A stretch of 64,000 nucleotides of DNA. It comes from Acidobacteriota bacterium (lineage in GTDB: Bacteria; Acidobacteriota; Terriglobia; Terriglobales; Acidobacteriaceae). The stretch lies in NCBI GenBank assembly GCA_021804965.1, contig JAJZGG010000003.1:1-64000 (forward strand). Direction: 5' to 3'. The notes beneath the pieces are model-generated. The model was not told where the DNA came from, ran no database searches, and saw nothing but the letters and a program-made list of their open reading frames with translations. A program made the translations under genes and the position numbers. Below, one piece after another: positions 17,119 to 25,972 of this stretch. Positions within the stretch are counted from its first letter, which is position 1. Each line of letters opens with the position of its first letter.

Positions 17119-17649
17119 ATGATGCGTAATCCAAACTCCATCCCGTTTGAAGATGAAGCCCGGCTGATTCCCGTCTGGTCGATGATCGCGGCTGCTGTGG
17201 CGTTTCTGCTGGTGGAGCATTATTTCTGGTTTGTGCTCCCGGCGCATCGGCATCACCCTGGTCCGCCGATTCCACTGCGCACCTACTTCAATCTTTCCTG
17301 GGGACTGCTGGCTGCGGTCTATTGCCTGATGGTGGGTTATGTGAGCAAGGATGCTCCCCGGCGGGCGATGGATGCGCGGTTCTGGATTCTGGTCTGCCTG
17401 GTGCTGCCGGGCGGAATTGGCACCGTGATCTACTTCCTGCTGCGGCTGCCGTTGACGGCAAGCTGCCCGGCCTGCGGCACCCATATCCAGAGCGATTTCC
17501 ACTTCTGCCCCCAGTGCGCCTGGCAGGTGACGGCAAGCTGCGGAAACTGCCATCGGACAGTGCTGGCCACCGATCAGTACTGCACCCGCTGCGGCCATGA
17601 ACTGGCCCGGGACCATATGCCGGCACGGCTGCGCATGGTGGTGGACTGA
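17119..17649 (+). CDS. Membrane protein with C-terminal double zinc ribbon
   Basis: 176 residues. Three hydrophobic segments (PVWSMIAAAVAFLLVEHYFW, FNLSWGLLAAVYCLMVGYV, FWILVCLVLPGGIGTVIYFLL) are followed by a zinc-ribbon pair with four CxxC units: CPACGTH, CPQCAW, CGNCHRT and CTRCGHE. The final 60 residues are likely cytoplasmic or otherwise soluble. This layout is common in uncharacterised acidobacterial proteins near regulators. Start at ATG 17119 (the next codon is also ATG). The gene ends 12 bp before the LytTR regulator, so both may be in one transcript. Function unknown; zinc binding is well supported by the eight Cys. Confidence 0.82.
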   Translation: MMRNPNSIPFEDEARLIPVWSMIAAAVAFLLVEHYFWFVLPAHRHHPGPPIPLRTYFNLSWGLLAAVYCLMVGYVSKDAPRRAMDARFWILVCLVLPGGIGTVIYFLLRLPLTASCPACGTHIQSDFHFCPQCAWQVTASCGNCHRTVLATDQYCTRCGHELARDHMPARLRMVVD

Positions 17650-17661
17650 TTCCGGTACCGC

Positions 17662-18579
17662 ATGAGTGTTCGTTCCCAGACTCGTGCCGCAATAACTTCC
17701 CTGCATCCCAGCCAGGATCAACCGAATCCCATATCCATGGTCACGCCCCTGAGTGATTCTCCGTCCGCCATTGCTGCGACACCGCTGCGCGCGATGATTC
17801 TGGACGATGAAAAGCTGGCACGGGAAGAGTTGCGTTATCTGCTGGAGTCGACCGGCACCGTGCAGGTGATCGACGAGGCATCCAACGGAATTGAGGGCTT
17901 GGACAAGATTGTCCAGCATCAGCCGGATCTGCTGTTTCTGGACGTGCAGATGCCGGGGCTGGACGGTTTTGCCCTGATTCGACACCTGATTGAGCACGCC
18001 CAGCTGCCGCAGTTGCCGCAGATCATCTTCGCCACGGCCTACGACCAGTACGCGGTGCGGGCCTTTGACGTGAATGCGGTGGATTATCTGCTGAAGCCGT
18101 TTGATCCGCACCGGATTGCCCAGGCACTGGAAAAGGCACGGGCGCGGATGGCTGAGCAGCGGATCGAGGACGGGCCGAGCAAGCCCGAGATGACCGCTCT
18201 ACTGGAGCTGCTGGAACGGCATCGCTCGGCGCCGACGCCGCGAACCAGCAAGCTGATTGTGCAGGTGCAGAATCGCCTGCTGCTGGTGGACCAGTCGGAG
18301 ATATGCTTTGCCTCGATTGACGAGGGGGCGATCCGGGTGGTGACACCGACGCTGGAGGGGCAGTCAAAGTGCCGCACGCTGGAGGACCTGCTGGAGCTGC
18401 TGGACACGCAACAGTTCTGGCGGGCACATCGCGGATTTGTGGTGAACATCAACCATATCCGGGAGGTGGTGCCGTGGTTCAAGTCCAGCTATCAGCTGCG
18501 CATGAATGATCGCGCCCGGACAGAGATTCCGGTAAGCCGCGCGCAGACGCGACGGCTGCGCGAACTTTTCCGGTTGTAA
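17662..18579 (+). CDS. LytTR-family response regulator (AlgR/LytR type)
   Basis: 305 residues. N-terminal receiver domain (from ~residue 42): DDEKLAREELRYLLE, phospho-acceptor Asp in LLFLDVQMPGLDG, and the signal-transmission Thr/Lys in FATAYDQYAV and YLLKPFD. C-terminal LytTR DNA-binding domain (from ~195): LIVQVQNRLLLVDQSEICF to FWRAHRGFVVNINHIREVVPWF. Unlike the degenerate receiver at 8655, all phosphorylation residues are intact. No histidine kinase gene is adjacent. Start uncertain: ATG 17662 or ATG 17737, both with weak ribosome-binding signals; residues before 42 look disordered. It follows the zinc-ribbon protein gene by 12 bp. Confidence 0.92.
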   Translation: MSVRSQTRAAITSLHPSQDQPNPISMVTPLSDSPSAIAATPLRAMILDDEKLAREELRYLLESTGTVQVIDEASNGIEGLDKIVQHQPDLLFLDVQMPGLDGFALIRHLIEHAQLPQLPQIIFATAYDQYAVRAFDVNAVDYLLKPFDPHRIAQALEKARARMAEQRIEDGPSKPEMTALLELLERHRSAPTPRTSKLIVQVQNRLLLVDQSEICFASIDEGAIRVVTPTLEGQSKCRTLEDLLELLDTQQFWRAHRGFVVNINHIREVVPWFKSSYQLRMNDRARTEIPVSRAQTRRLRELFRL

Positions 18580-18680
18580 TGCCGTTCCCGAAAAGCTCAG
18601 CCTCACCGCATGCAATGATCAAGCGCGAGTGGCACGGAAAGGGCGGGAACGGTTAGGCTATCCAGAGAGGCACCCAAGCC

Positions 18681-18851
18681 ATGAAGCTGCTCGATTATCT
18701 TGCGAATGGATTTATTGATACCTTTGGCATTACGCGCCCGGATGCCAATGAGAAAAATACGGCTGCCCGCGTCATTGTGCTGATGATTCTGGGCGTTGTG
18801 GTCTTTGTGGCGGCAATCTTTGGCATCGTGGTTCTCGTAATCAGTCGCTGA
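18681..18851 (+). CDS. Small single-helix membrane protein (56 aa)
   Basis: 56 residues beginning MKLLDYLANGFIDTFGITRP, with one membrane helix (VIVLMILGVVVFVAAIFGIVV) and a short C-terminus. Codon use matches its neighbours and an AGAGAGG-like site lies before the ATG at 18681, so it looks real in spite of its size. It lies 101 bp after the LytTR regulator, on the same strand, and 21 bp from the convergent lipA stop. I know no function; I believe similar small proteins are found in other acidobacteria, but that is unchecked. Confidence 0.7.
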   Translation: MKLLDYLANGFIDTFGITRPDANEKNTAARVIVLMILGVVVFVAAIFGIVVLVISR

Positions 18852-18872
18852 AGCGGCAGCCGGGAACCGGTC

Positions 18873-19775
18873 TTAGAGTACGCGAAGTCCGGTGGAGGCC
18901 GCCTGCTCGTGCGCATGGTAGCTGGACCGGACCAGCGGACCGGACTCCACATGGCGGAAGCCCATGGTGAGTGCCTCTTTGCGGAGATCGGCAAACTCGG
19001 CAGGGGTATAGATGCGGGTCATCGGAAGATGGTCGCGCGAGGGACGCAGATACTGGCCGATGGTCAGGATGTCGCAGCCAACCCCAGCCAGATCGCGGAA
19101 GACCTGCAGGAGTTCATGCGTCTGTTCGCCCAGACCCACCATGACGCCGGACTTCGTGACCCCCGCCGGATTCACTTCCTTCGCATACTGGAGCAGGCGC
19201 AGAGTCCGCTCATAGCGGGCGCCGGAGCGGACCACGCGATAGAGCCGGGGGACGGACTCCGTGTTGTGATTCAGCACCTCAGGGCGGGCCTCGACAACGA
19301 TTCGGATTGCCTCTTCACTGCCCTGAAAGTCGGGGATGAGAACCTCCACCTGGCAGCCGGGCGCAGTGCGACGAATCTCTTCGATGACCATGGCGAAGAT
19401 ACGGGCTCCGCCCAGCAGATCATCGTCGCGGTTCACGCTGGTGATGACGGCATGCTGCAGGCCGAGGGTGGCCACAGCCTCGGCGACGCGGCGCGGCTCA
19501 TCCCAGTCAAGCGGCTCGGGGCGACCCTTGGGAACAGCGCAAAAGCCGCAGCGACGGGTGCAGAGATTGCCCAGCATCATGAAGGTGGCGGTCTTGTGCT
19601 GCCAGCATTCGCCGATGTTGGGGCAATGCGCGCTTTCGCAGACGGTGTGCAGATTCAGGGAGCGGGCCAGGCGCTTGAGGTCGTGATAGTTCTCGCCCAT
19701 GGGCGCAGGCGCGCGCAGCCACTCCGGTTTGGGAGCGGCTACACGACGCGCCGGTTCAATCTGGACGAGCTCCAT
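18873..19775 (-). CDS. lipA: Lipoyl synthase
   Basis: 300-residue radical-SAM enzyme that inserts two sulfurs into protein-bound octanoyl groups to make lipoate. The auxiliary cluster ligands are in CESAHCPNIGECW, and the radical-SAM motif CxxxCxxC in NLCTRRCGFCAV. The conserved C-terminal RSSYHA (Ser ligand of the auxiliary cluster) is also present. Length is normal. Start at 19775, where 'MELVQIEPARRV' leads into the conserved P.WL part. No lipB is adjacent. The small membrane-protein gene is convergent, with 21 bp between stops. Very sure. Confidence 0.97.
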   Translation of the reverse strand: MELVQIEPARRVAAPKPEWLRAPAPMGENYHDLKRLARSLNLHTVCESAHCPNIGECWQHKTATFMMLGNLCTRRCGFCAVPKGRPEPLDWDEPRRVAEAVATLGLQHAVITSVNRDDDLLGGARIFAMVIEEIRRTAPGCQVEVLIPDFQGSEEAIRIVVEARPEVLNHNTESVPRLYRVVRSGARYERTLRLLQYAKEVNPAGVTKSGVMVGLGEQTHELLQVFRDLAGVGCDILTIGQYLRPSRDHLPMTRIYTPAEFADLRKEALTMGFRHVESGPLVRSSYHAHEQAASTGLRVL

Positions 19776-19881
19776 GTCTTCATTCTAGCCCGTAGCCCCA
19801 TGGACAGGACCGTGCCGGCCGGAAGTTAGACCGGAAGCGAGTTTGACGCGATCGAGTTTGCGCGTCCAACCCGGCTGCCTC

Positions 19882-21999
19882 CTATTTGCCCTCGAAACCG
19901 GCCGGGATCTTGGCCGGAAGCGTCGCAGGCGTGCTGAGTCCCTTCACGTAATGGTTGTACCAGGCCAGCCAGCGCTCGTAGCGGTCCACGATAAAGCTGG
20001 GACGGGTGAAGCCGTGGAACTGATCGGGGTAGACGACCAGTTCGGTGGGAATGTGGAGTTCCTGCAGGGTCTGATACATCTGCTCGCCACCGACGAGGGG
20101 AACGTTGAAGTCGCGCGTGCCGCCCATGTACATGGTGGGCGTGTGAATGCGTTTGTCTGCCTCAAGCAGCGGGTAGCTGAGCTTGATGTAGAGGTCGCGG
20201 GCCTTCCACGGGTCGCCGAGTTCGTAGTGATACTGGAGGATGTACTCATCAACGCCGAAGAAGGAAAAGGGCATGGCCATGCCGGCACCGCTGATGGCAG
20301 CCTTGAACCGATCCGTGGAGGCAGAGGTGTAGTCGGTGAGGATGCCGCCGTAGCTCCAGCCACCGATGCCGAGGTGATTGGGATCGGCGATGCCTTGTGC
20401 GACAGCCTGATCGACGGCGGCGAGCAGATCCATGACCTCCAGATGCCCCCAGTCTCCGGCGATGGCCTTGGCGTAGTCCTGCCCGCGGCCGGCGCTGCCA
20501 CGATAATTGACGTTCAGTTCCGCAAAGCCGTTGGCGGCAAGCCACTGGCGCAGGAAGTCAAAGGAGTGCTGGTCCTGCGCGTTGGGGCCGCCGTGGATGA
20601 AGAGGATCATGGGAGCCGGATGGCCAGCCTGCCAGCCCAGAGGACGGGTGATGAGGCCATGCACCTCGGTGCCGTCCTTGCTGTGCGCGGTCAGATCTTC
20701 CGTGGGAGAAAGCTGCAGTTCGGCCATCAGACTGTCATTGACATGCGTCAGAGCGCGCAGACTGCTGCCTTCCAGGGCGAAGATTTCTCCCGGATGCGCG
20801 TCGTCTGTGTGAATGACGGCGATTTTACCTGCCTTGCAGACCATCGACGCGGTCACGCCTTCGCCGGGCAACAGTCGTTGTGCGCCGCTGGCATCCACCA
20901 CAGCCGGATAGGCGGAGCGATCATCGGTGATGAGATAGATCAGCCTGCCGTCAGCGGTGTAGCAGGGCTGGCGCGCGCTGCGATCCAGTTTGGGCGCAGG
21001 ATAGCTGATCTTGCCCTGCAGCGTGACGATGGCCGGACGCGCCTGGCTGTAGAGTGCCAGCCGGGGCTCGGCTCCCTGCGTGTAGGCGATGGACTGCCCA
21101 TCCGGAGACCAGGCAAGACCGCCGTAGCCGCCATCCGGCCCGGTCCAGGTGGTGAGCTTGGTCGCCGCGGAGCCGGGCTTGGCATCGACGACGAAGACAT
21201 CCGTGTTGTAGGTGCGGTCCGGGTCCGCATCATGATTGCTGACAAAGGCGATCCGGCTTCCGTCGGGCGACCAGGCGGGACTGCGCTCATCGACACCGTG
21301 GTCGGTGGTGAGCTTGGCGATCTTGCCGGTGGCCAGATCGTCCAGATAGAGCGCCTGATGCTCGTCATCCCGCAGGTAGCCTTCCACGTCCTCCTTGAAG
21401 TGATAGCGGTCGAGGACGAATGGGAGGGGCTTGTCGGACTTGCCATCCTTGGCGTCGGGCTGCGCCTTGGGTGCCAGCGGCTCCAGGGTGAGCAGAAGCC
21501 GCTTGCTGTCCGGCGACCAGGCATAGCCGTCCAACTGCTGATCGGTGATGGAGGTCAACTGCTCCGGCTCGCCCCCCATGCGATTCATGGCCCACACCTG
21601 CGTGCCCTTGGTCTTGCCAGGGCGCGAGGAGAGAAAGGTGATGTATTTGCCATCGGGACTGAAGGCCGGCGAACTGGCCGGTTCCAGTCCGGAGGTGAGC
21701 GGAATCGGCGTACCACCCTCCCAGGAGACCATCCACAGCTGCGTGGGGTGCTTGTCCTCCTTCGGGTCCATGCGGCTGACCGAATAGAGCACCCATTTGC
21801 CGTCCGGCGAGAGGACCGGATTGCTGACCCGGCCAATGCGGGACAGGTCGTCGAGCGTGATGGGGCGCGGCGTGGCGGCGTGTGCCATAGCGGCAGGCAG
21901 GGCCAATGAGGCAAGCAGGCCCGCAGCAAGCAGGGCCGCGTCAGGCAGCCCGAACAGGCTGCCGCGTTTTGCGATGGAAAACTTCGGATGGAACAACAT
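19882..21999 (-). CDS. S9-family (prolyl oligopeptidase/DPP-type) serine peptidase, exported
   Basis: 705 residues. Signal peptide-like N-terminus (AALLAAGLLASLALPAAMAHA, residues ~27-47). A WD40/TolB-like beta-propeller follows, with repeated 'SPDGKWVLYS', 'SPDGKYITFLSSR', 'WSPDGSRIAFVSNHD' blades (residues ~50-430). The alpha/beta-hydrolase domain (last ~260 residues) carries the nucleophile GGWSYGG, the Asp in GGTRDFNVPLVGG and the His in QFHGFTRP. It would cleave small peptides outside the cytoplasm. Start set at ATG 21999; the frame stays open to 22176 but overlaps the divergent DsbA-like gene's region and lacks a signal there. Substrate range cannot be read from sequence. Confidence 0.94.
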   Translation of the reverse strand: MLFHPKFSIAKRGSLFGLPDAALLAAGLLASLALPAAMAHAATPRPITLDDLSRIGRVSNPVLSPDGKWVLYSVSRMDPKEDKHPTQLWMVSWEGGTPIPLTSGLEPASSPAFSPDGKYITFLSSRPGKTKGTQVWAMNRMGGEPEQLTSITDQQLDGYAWSPDSKRLLLTLEPLAPKAQPDAKDGKSDKPLPFVLDRYHFKEDVEGYLRDDEHQALYLDDLATGKIAKLTTDHGVDERSPAWSPDGSRIAFVSNHDADPDRTYNTDVFVVDAKPGSAATKLTTWTGPDGGYGGLAWSPDGQSIAYTQGAEPRLALYSQARPAIVTLQGKISYPAPKLDRSARQPCYTADGRLIYLITDDRSAYPAVVDASGAQRLLPGEGVTASMVCKAGKIAVIHTDDAHPGEIFALEGSSLRALTHVNDSLMAELQLSPTEDLTAHSKDGTEVHGLITRPLGWQAGHPAPMILFIHGGPNAQDQHSFDFLRQWLAANGFAELNVNYRGSAGRGQDYAKAIAGDWGHLEVMDLLAAVDQAVAQGIADPNHLGIGGWSYGGILTDYTSASTDRFKAAISGAGMAMPFSFFGVDEYILQYHYELGDPWKARDLYIKLSYPLLEADKRIHTPTMYMGGTRDFNVPLVGGEQMYQTLQELHIPTELVVYPDQFHGFTRPSFIVDRYERWLAWYNHYVKGLSTPATLPAKIPAGFEGK

Positions 22000-22084
22000 G
22001 CGGCAAGGGTACAACGGGGACTTGGATTTGCAAATGGAAAAAACCGGGGCCGATGCCGGATCAAAGTGGAATACCGTACACTCA

Positions 22085-23089
22085 ATGTCAGGAAGGCAGG
22101 TACTTTTGCGTCTCATCTCCTCTCGTATTGCATGTATGGCCATCGTTGCCCTGGCAGTGGCTTCTGCCGGCTGCAAGGCCCAGAATTCTGCGGCACCCTC
22201 GACGATTCAGGATCCTGCGCTGGCGCGCAGCATTGAAGTCATGGTCCGCTCCCAGTTCAACGTTCCGCCGAACTTTGAGATCACGCTCGGCGCGCGAACC
22301 CCCAGCGAGATTCCCGGCTATGACAAGCTGCAGGTGACGCTGGGCCGCAATGGACGCACGACGTCGACGAGCTTCCTTCTCTCCAAGGACAACAAGACAC
22401 TGGCACGGCTGGAGACATTTGATCTGGCCGGCATGCCGACGCGGAATATTCCGATCAGCGGCCGCCCGGTGCGGGGCAACGCCGATGCAAAGGTGACCGT
22501 GATCAGCTTTGATGATCTGGAATGCCCGTTCTGTGCGGCAATGCATCGCGAGCTGTTTCCCGAAACGATGAACCACTACGGCAACCTGGTGCGCTTCGTG
22601 TACAAGGACGACCCTCTGGTCGAGATTCATCCCTGGGCCATGCATGCGGCCGTGGATGCCAACTGCCTGGCAGCGCAGAACGGCAAGGCCTACTGGAGCT
22701 TTGTGGACTATCTGCACGCGCATGGCGACGAGGTGACCGGCACGGAACACAACCTGCAGAAGAGCTTTGCAACGCTCGATCGGATTGCGCGCGACCAGGT
22801 GGCTCCCTACAAGCTGCAGTCTGCGACGCTGGATGCCTGCCTCAGCAAGCAGGATGAGACGACGATCCGCGAGTCCATGCACGAAGCCGATGCGCTGGGC
22901 GTGGATGGAACACCGTCCCTGTTCATCGATGGCGAACACATCAATGGTGCCGTTCCGACTTCGCAGGTCTGGCTGGTGATTGATCGCGCACTGCGCGCGG
23001 CCGGAGTGCAGCCGCCGCCGGAACCGGCAGCGTCAGGGCCGGCAGCGTCGGGTTCGGCCGCAGCGGGTCCGGCACCCTCGGGACGTTGA
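22085..23089 (+). CDS. DsbA/thioredoxin-fold disulfide protein, membrane-anchored or lipoprotein
   Basis: 334 residues. Residues 1-30 form an export signal ending VASAGCKA, which looks like a near-lipobox with acylatable Cys. A small N-terminal domain (residues ~45-125) precedes a DsbA-type domain with the redox motif DDLECPFCAAMHRE (CPFC) and cis-Pro segment DGTPSLFIDGEHINGAVP. The tail is Pro/Ala-rich. It should act in disulfide formation or isomerisation outside the membrane. It is divergent from the S9 peptidase and 57 bp before a parvulin gene on the same strand, so a folding operon is likely. Start is the ATG 22085; a TTG eight codons in, preceded by AGGAAGG, is an alternative. Confidence 0.9.
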   Translation: MSGRQVLLRLISSRIACMAIVALAVASAGCKAQNSAAPSTIQDPALARSIEVMVRSQFNVPPNFEITLGARTPSEIPGYDKLQVTLGRNGRTTSTSFLLSKDNKTLARLETFDLAGMPTRNIPISGRPVRGNADAKVTVISFDDLECPFCAAMHRELFPETMNHYGNLVRFVYKDDPLVEIHPWAMHAAVDANCLAAQNGKAYWSFVDYLHAHGDEVTGTEHNLQKSFATLDRIARDQVAPYKLQSATLDACLSKQDETTIRESMHEADALGVDGTPSLFIDGEHINGAVPTSQVWLVIDRALRAAGVQPPPEPAASGPAASGSAAAGPAPSGR

Positions 23090-23146
23090 TCGCGGGTTTA
23101 TCCTGAATGGACGGGGGGTTGGCGATCCGGGCTGGAGCGCCAACCG

Positions 23147-24238
23147 ATGCTGCGATTGCAGCCTGGGGGTACTGAGTTGTCCGGAATTCGACTTCGATTC
23201 TTTCCCTGTTGCGTGTCGATGCTCGCCCTGCTTGCGGTGGCTGGCTGCAACCAGACCCACTCACCGGATGTGCTGGCCACAGTGAATGGCAAGCGGATTC
23301 TGGCCTCCGACGTGGACCGGGTCTACAAGCAGACGGTGGGAGACACCTCGCAGACACCCTCCAACGAACAGGTGCAGATTGTGCGCCTGAATATTCTGCA
23401 CAGCCTGATCGATGACGAAATCCTGCAGCAGCGGGCAGCCAAGCTGAATCTGGTGGCCACCGACGAGGAGGTGAACGCCAAGCTCACCGACTACAAGGCT
23501 CCGTATACGGAAGAGGAGTTCAACCGCAAGCTGAAGGAAAAAGGGCTGACGCTGGAGGAATTCAAGAAGGATATCCGCCGGACACTGACCCGCAACAAGC
23601 TGATCAACAAGGAAATCGAGTCCAAAATTACCATCACGGACGCGGAGATCAAGCGGTACTACGATCAGCACAAAAGCGAGTTCAACCTGATTGAGCCGCA
23701 GTATCACCTGGCGGAGATTGTGGTGACGAACCAGCCGGCCGGGCAGGTGAACAACCTGCAGAACAGCAAGGCGACGAACGACGCCGAGGCGCGGAAGAAG
23801 ATGCAGATGATCCGCAATCATCTGGACAGCGGCGAGGAGTTTTCCTCGGTGGCCATGAGCTACTCGGAAGATCCATCCACCAGCAGCAACGGTGGGGATC
23901 TGGGCTTCATTCTGGAGACACCTCTGAAGACGGCGCATCCGGATGTGTACGCCGCCGTGAGCAAGCTGAAGTCCGGCGAAACCACCGAGGCAATGCCGAT
24001 CACCATGGGCGAAGGCAAAAACTCGAAGGTGGTCGGATACGCCATCTATGAGCTGATTGAACGGCGACCCGCCGGACAAGGCCAGCTCAGTGATCCGCGC
24101 GTGCAGCAGAGCATTCGCCAGCAGCTACGCGACAGCCATGCCCAGCTGCTGCAACTGGCCTATGACGAGATGCTGCATGACGAAGCCAAGGTGCATAACT
24201 ACCTGGCCGAGGACATTCTGAAAAAGGGCGTTCAGTAG
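23147..24238 (+). CDS. Parvulin-type peptidyl-prolyl isomerase lipoprotein (SurA/PpiC-like)
   Basis: 363 residues. The N-terminus (CCVSMLALLAVAGCNQ) looks like a lipoprotein signal with Cys at AGC. A SurA N-type domain (VNGKRILASDVDRVYK... KKDIRRTLTRNKLINKEIE) comes first, and then the parvulin domain (YHLAEIVV...SGEEFSSVAMSYSEDPSTSSNGGDLGFI). Such proteins help fold outer-membrane and periplasmic proteins. The start at 23147 has GGAG nine bases upstream. It follows the DsbA-like gene by 57 bp. Its stop overlaps that of the convergent TauE gene by 7 bp. Confidence 0.93.
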   Translation: MLRLQPGGTELSGIRLRFFPCCVSMLALLAVAGCNQTHSPDVLATVNGKRILASDVDRVYKQTVGDTSQTPSNEQVQIVRLNILHSLIDDEILQQRAAKLNLVATDEEVNAKLTDYKAPYTEEEFNRKLKEKGLTLEEFKKDIRRTLTRNKLINKEIESKITITDAEIKRYYDQHKSEFNLIEPQYHLAEIVVTNQPAGQVNNLQNSKATNDAEARKKMQMIRNHLDSGEEFSSVAMSYSEDPSTSSNGGDLGFILETPLKTAHPDVYAAVSKLKSGETTEAMPITMGEGKNSKVVGYAIYELIERRPAGQGQLSDPRVQQSIRQQLRDSHAQLLQLAYDEMLHDEAKVHNYLAEDILKKGVQ

Positions 24239-25110
24239 CTCTTCCAGAAGAAGTATGCCGCCAGCGTGAAGCCCAGCACAACGACCATGGAGCGGAGCAT
24301 GCGCGGATTCAGCCGTTTGGCGGATCGCGAGGCCACATAACCGCCCATGGCACAGGTGAGCATGGCTGCAAGGCAGTATTGCCAAACGACCTTTCCACCC
24401 AGAATGAAGAGCAGACAGGCGACCCCGTTGGCCATGGTGGTTGCCACCACCTTCAGGGCATTCATCTGGTGCAGATCCTCCAGTCCAAACAGCGTCATCA
24501 TGGCGATGAGCAGGAAGCCCGCACCGGCACCGAAGTAACCGATGTAGAAGCAGATCAGCATGGTCATCAGCACCATCCAGAAGGCATGGCCGGATGGATG
24601 TGCGGCGGGGGAATGCGTCTGCTTCCGCTGCTGGAAATGCCGCTGCCAGGGTCCGCTGAAGGCAAAGATGAGCGCCGCAGTCAGCAACAGCCAGGGCACC
24701 AGCTTCATGAAGATGCCCGCTGGCGTACGCAGCAGAAGCGTGGCACCGATGGCGCCGCCCAACAGCCCGGCAAGCCCCATCCACACGGCCATCGATTTCA
24801 GCTTGCGGATCTCGCCCCAGTATCCGGCGATGGAGGCAAACTGCCCCGGCCACAAAGCCAGGGTGTTGGTGGCATTGGCCTCGATTGGGCCCAGCCCAAT
24901 GCCCAACATCGCGGGAAAACTGAGCAGTGAGCCGCCGCCAGCGACGGCATTCATCATTCCAGCCACAAAGGCTACGACTGTAATCCAGACCAGACGCCAG
25001 TTGACCGCATGCATCGTGCCGTTTTGCATCCAGACAATCTGAGCAGATTCAGGCCGAATCCAGCTCAACCGCATCCAGCCTTCCAGGCTGGCACTCCACA
25101 AGGCATGCAT
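24232..25110 (-). CDS. TauE/SafE-family membrane exporter (YfcA-like)
   Basis: 292 residues with 7-8 membrane helices. Two family repeats are visible: VAFVAGMMNAVAGGGSLLSFP near the start and YFGAGAGFLLIAMM in the second half. The family exports or imports sulfonates, sulfite or organic acids; no substrate can be chosen. Start at ATG 25110 (GGAAAAG upstream); ATG 25029 and 25014 are later options just before the first helix. The frame runs open to 25341 but that part has no signal. The stop codon region overlaps the parvulin stop by 7 bp on the other strand. Confidence 0.88.
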   Translation of the reverse strand: MHALWSASLEGWMRLSWIRPESAQIVWMQNGTMHAVNWRLVWITVVAFVAGMMNAVAGGGSLLSFPAMLGIGLGPIEANATNTLALWPGQFASIAGYWGEIRKLKSMAVWMGLAGLLGGAIGATLLLRTPAGIFMKLVPWLLLTAALIFAFSGPWQRHFQQRKQTHSPAAHPSGHAFWMVLMTMLICFYIGYFGAGAGFLLIAMMTLFGLEDLHQMNALKVVATTMANGVACLLFILGGKVVWQYCLAAMLTCAMGGYVASRSAKRLNPRMLRSMVVVLGFTLAAYFFWKSY

Positions 25111-25198
25111 CTTTTCCAGTGTAAGCGCTGCATGCAGGAGGATGCTCCGGGAGCAAGGTCCTTGCACCGTTGCGGCCGTGATCGGGTAGAGTTTGAGG

Positions 25199-25828
25199 AT
25201 GCGCAATTCTGTCTTACAAATTCCGATTTTCCGGGCCGTCGTGCAGCGATCGATCCGCCTGCTGCTCCCCTGCCTGCTGGCAGCAACAGCGTTTGGACAG
25301 GCGCAGAATGCGCCCCAGGCCAGCGTCGGGATTCCGCCCACGCAGGCTGCCGTGCAGACGGCCTATGCGATGCGCTTCCAGGAGATTCGCCCCGGAACCG
25401 GACCCATGGCCACGCCCGGCATGCTGCTGACCGTGCAGTACACGGGCTGGCTGGCTGCCGATGGCACCAAATTCGACTCCTCGCGCGACCGCGCCAGCGC
25501 GCAGTATCCGGAGGGAGAACCATTCCAGTTCCTGCTGGGCGGCCGGCAGGTGATTCCCGGCTGGGATACCGGACTGGTGGGCATGCGGGTGGGCGGCATC
25601 CGACGGCTGCTGATTCCCTGGCAGCTTGCCTACGGCGAACGCGGACGGCCACCGGTGATTCCGCCGGAGGCGGATCTGGTCTTTGACGTGGAGCTGCTGC
25701 AGGCCGCGACGCCGGACAGCGGCATGCCCGGAGATCCGGGATCAGGCCAGCCCGCGGGACAGCCAGCCAATACCCCACCCACTCCGCCAACACCGCCGAC
25801 ACCACCGACGCCGCCCGGCTCCCGATAG
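25199..25828 (+). CDS. FKBP-type peptidyl-prolyl cis-trans isomerase, exported
   Basis: 209 residues. An N-terminal signal (residues ~8-32, [12 protein letters not shown]) is followed by a single FKBP domain: [59 protein letters not shown] and VFDVELLQ. The usual active-site aromatic and Asp residues are there (Y, F-D-S, F, VIPGW). The C-terminal tail is Pro/Thr-rich with a TPP repeat ([17 protein letters not shown]), likely disordered. Start is the ATG 25199 (an in-frame TTG lies six bases earlier). It is the second proline isomerase in 2 kb, with the parvulin. A long palindrome starts 5 bp after the stop. Confidence 0.93.
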   Translation: MRNSVLQIPIFRAVVQRSIRLLLPCLLAATAFGQAQNAPQASVGIPPTQAAVQTAYAMRFQEIRPGTGPMATPGMLLTVQYTGWLAADGTKFDSSRDRASAQYPEGEPFQFLLGGRQVIPGWDTGLVGMRVGGIRRLLIPWQLAYGERGRPPVIPPEADLVFDVELLQAATPDSGMPGDPGSGQPAGQPANTPPTPPTPPTPPTPPGSR

Positions 25829-25833
25829 GCACC

Positions 25834-25867
25834 GGCGTGATGTAAGACAACTGTCTTACATCACGCC
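25834..25867. repeat. Perfect 16-bp palindrome with TGTAAGACA arms
   Basis: GGCGTGATGTAAGACA (25834-25849) is mirrored exactly at 25852-25867 with only AC between. It begins 5 bp after the FKBP stop and lies 106 bp before the coaD start. A T-tract is missing, so it is unlike a standard terminator though it could act as one. Its TGTAAGACA core recurs in the gene-free stretch behind coaD. Confidence 0.85.
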
Positions 25868-25972
25868 AGCATCCGCCAGAGAGTGAGCAGAATAGCGTCT
25901 GGGCGCGGGGCTGCATCCGAAGGCAGACAGGCGGCCATGCACTACAATGAGCATCGGCAGGAGGCCGAAGCC

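Noticed and set aside
19843-21909. 688-residue plus-strand frame
   Set aside because: Antisense to the S9 peptidase, which has complete catalytic motifs and a propeller; the shadow has no family features.
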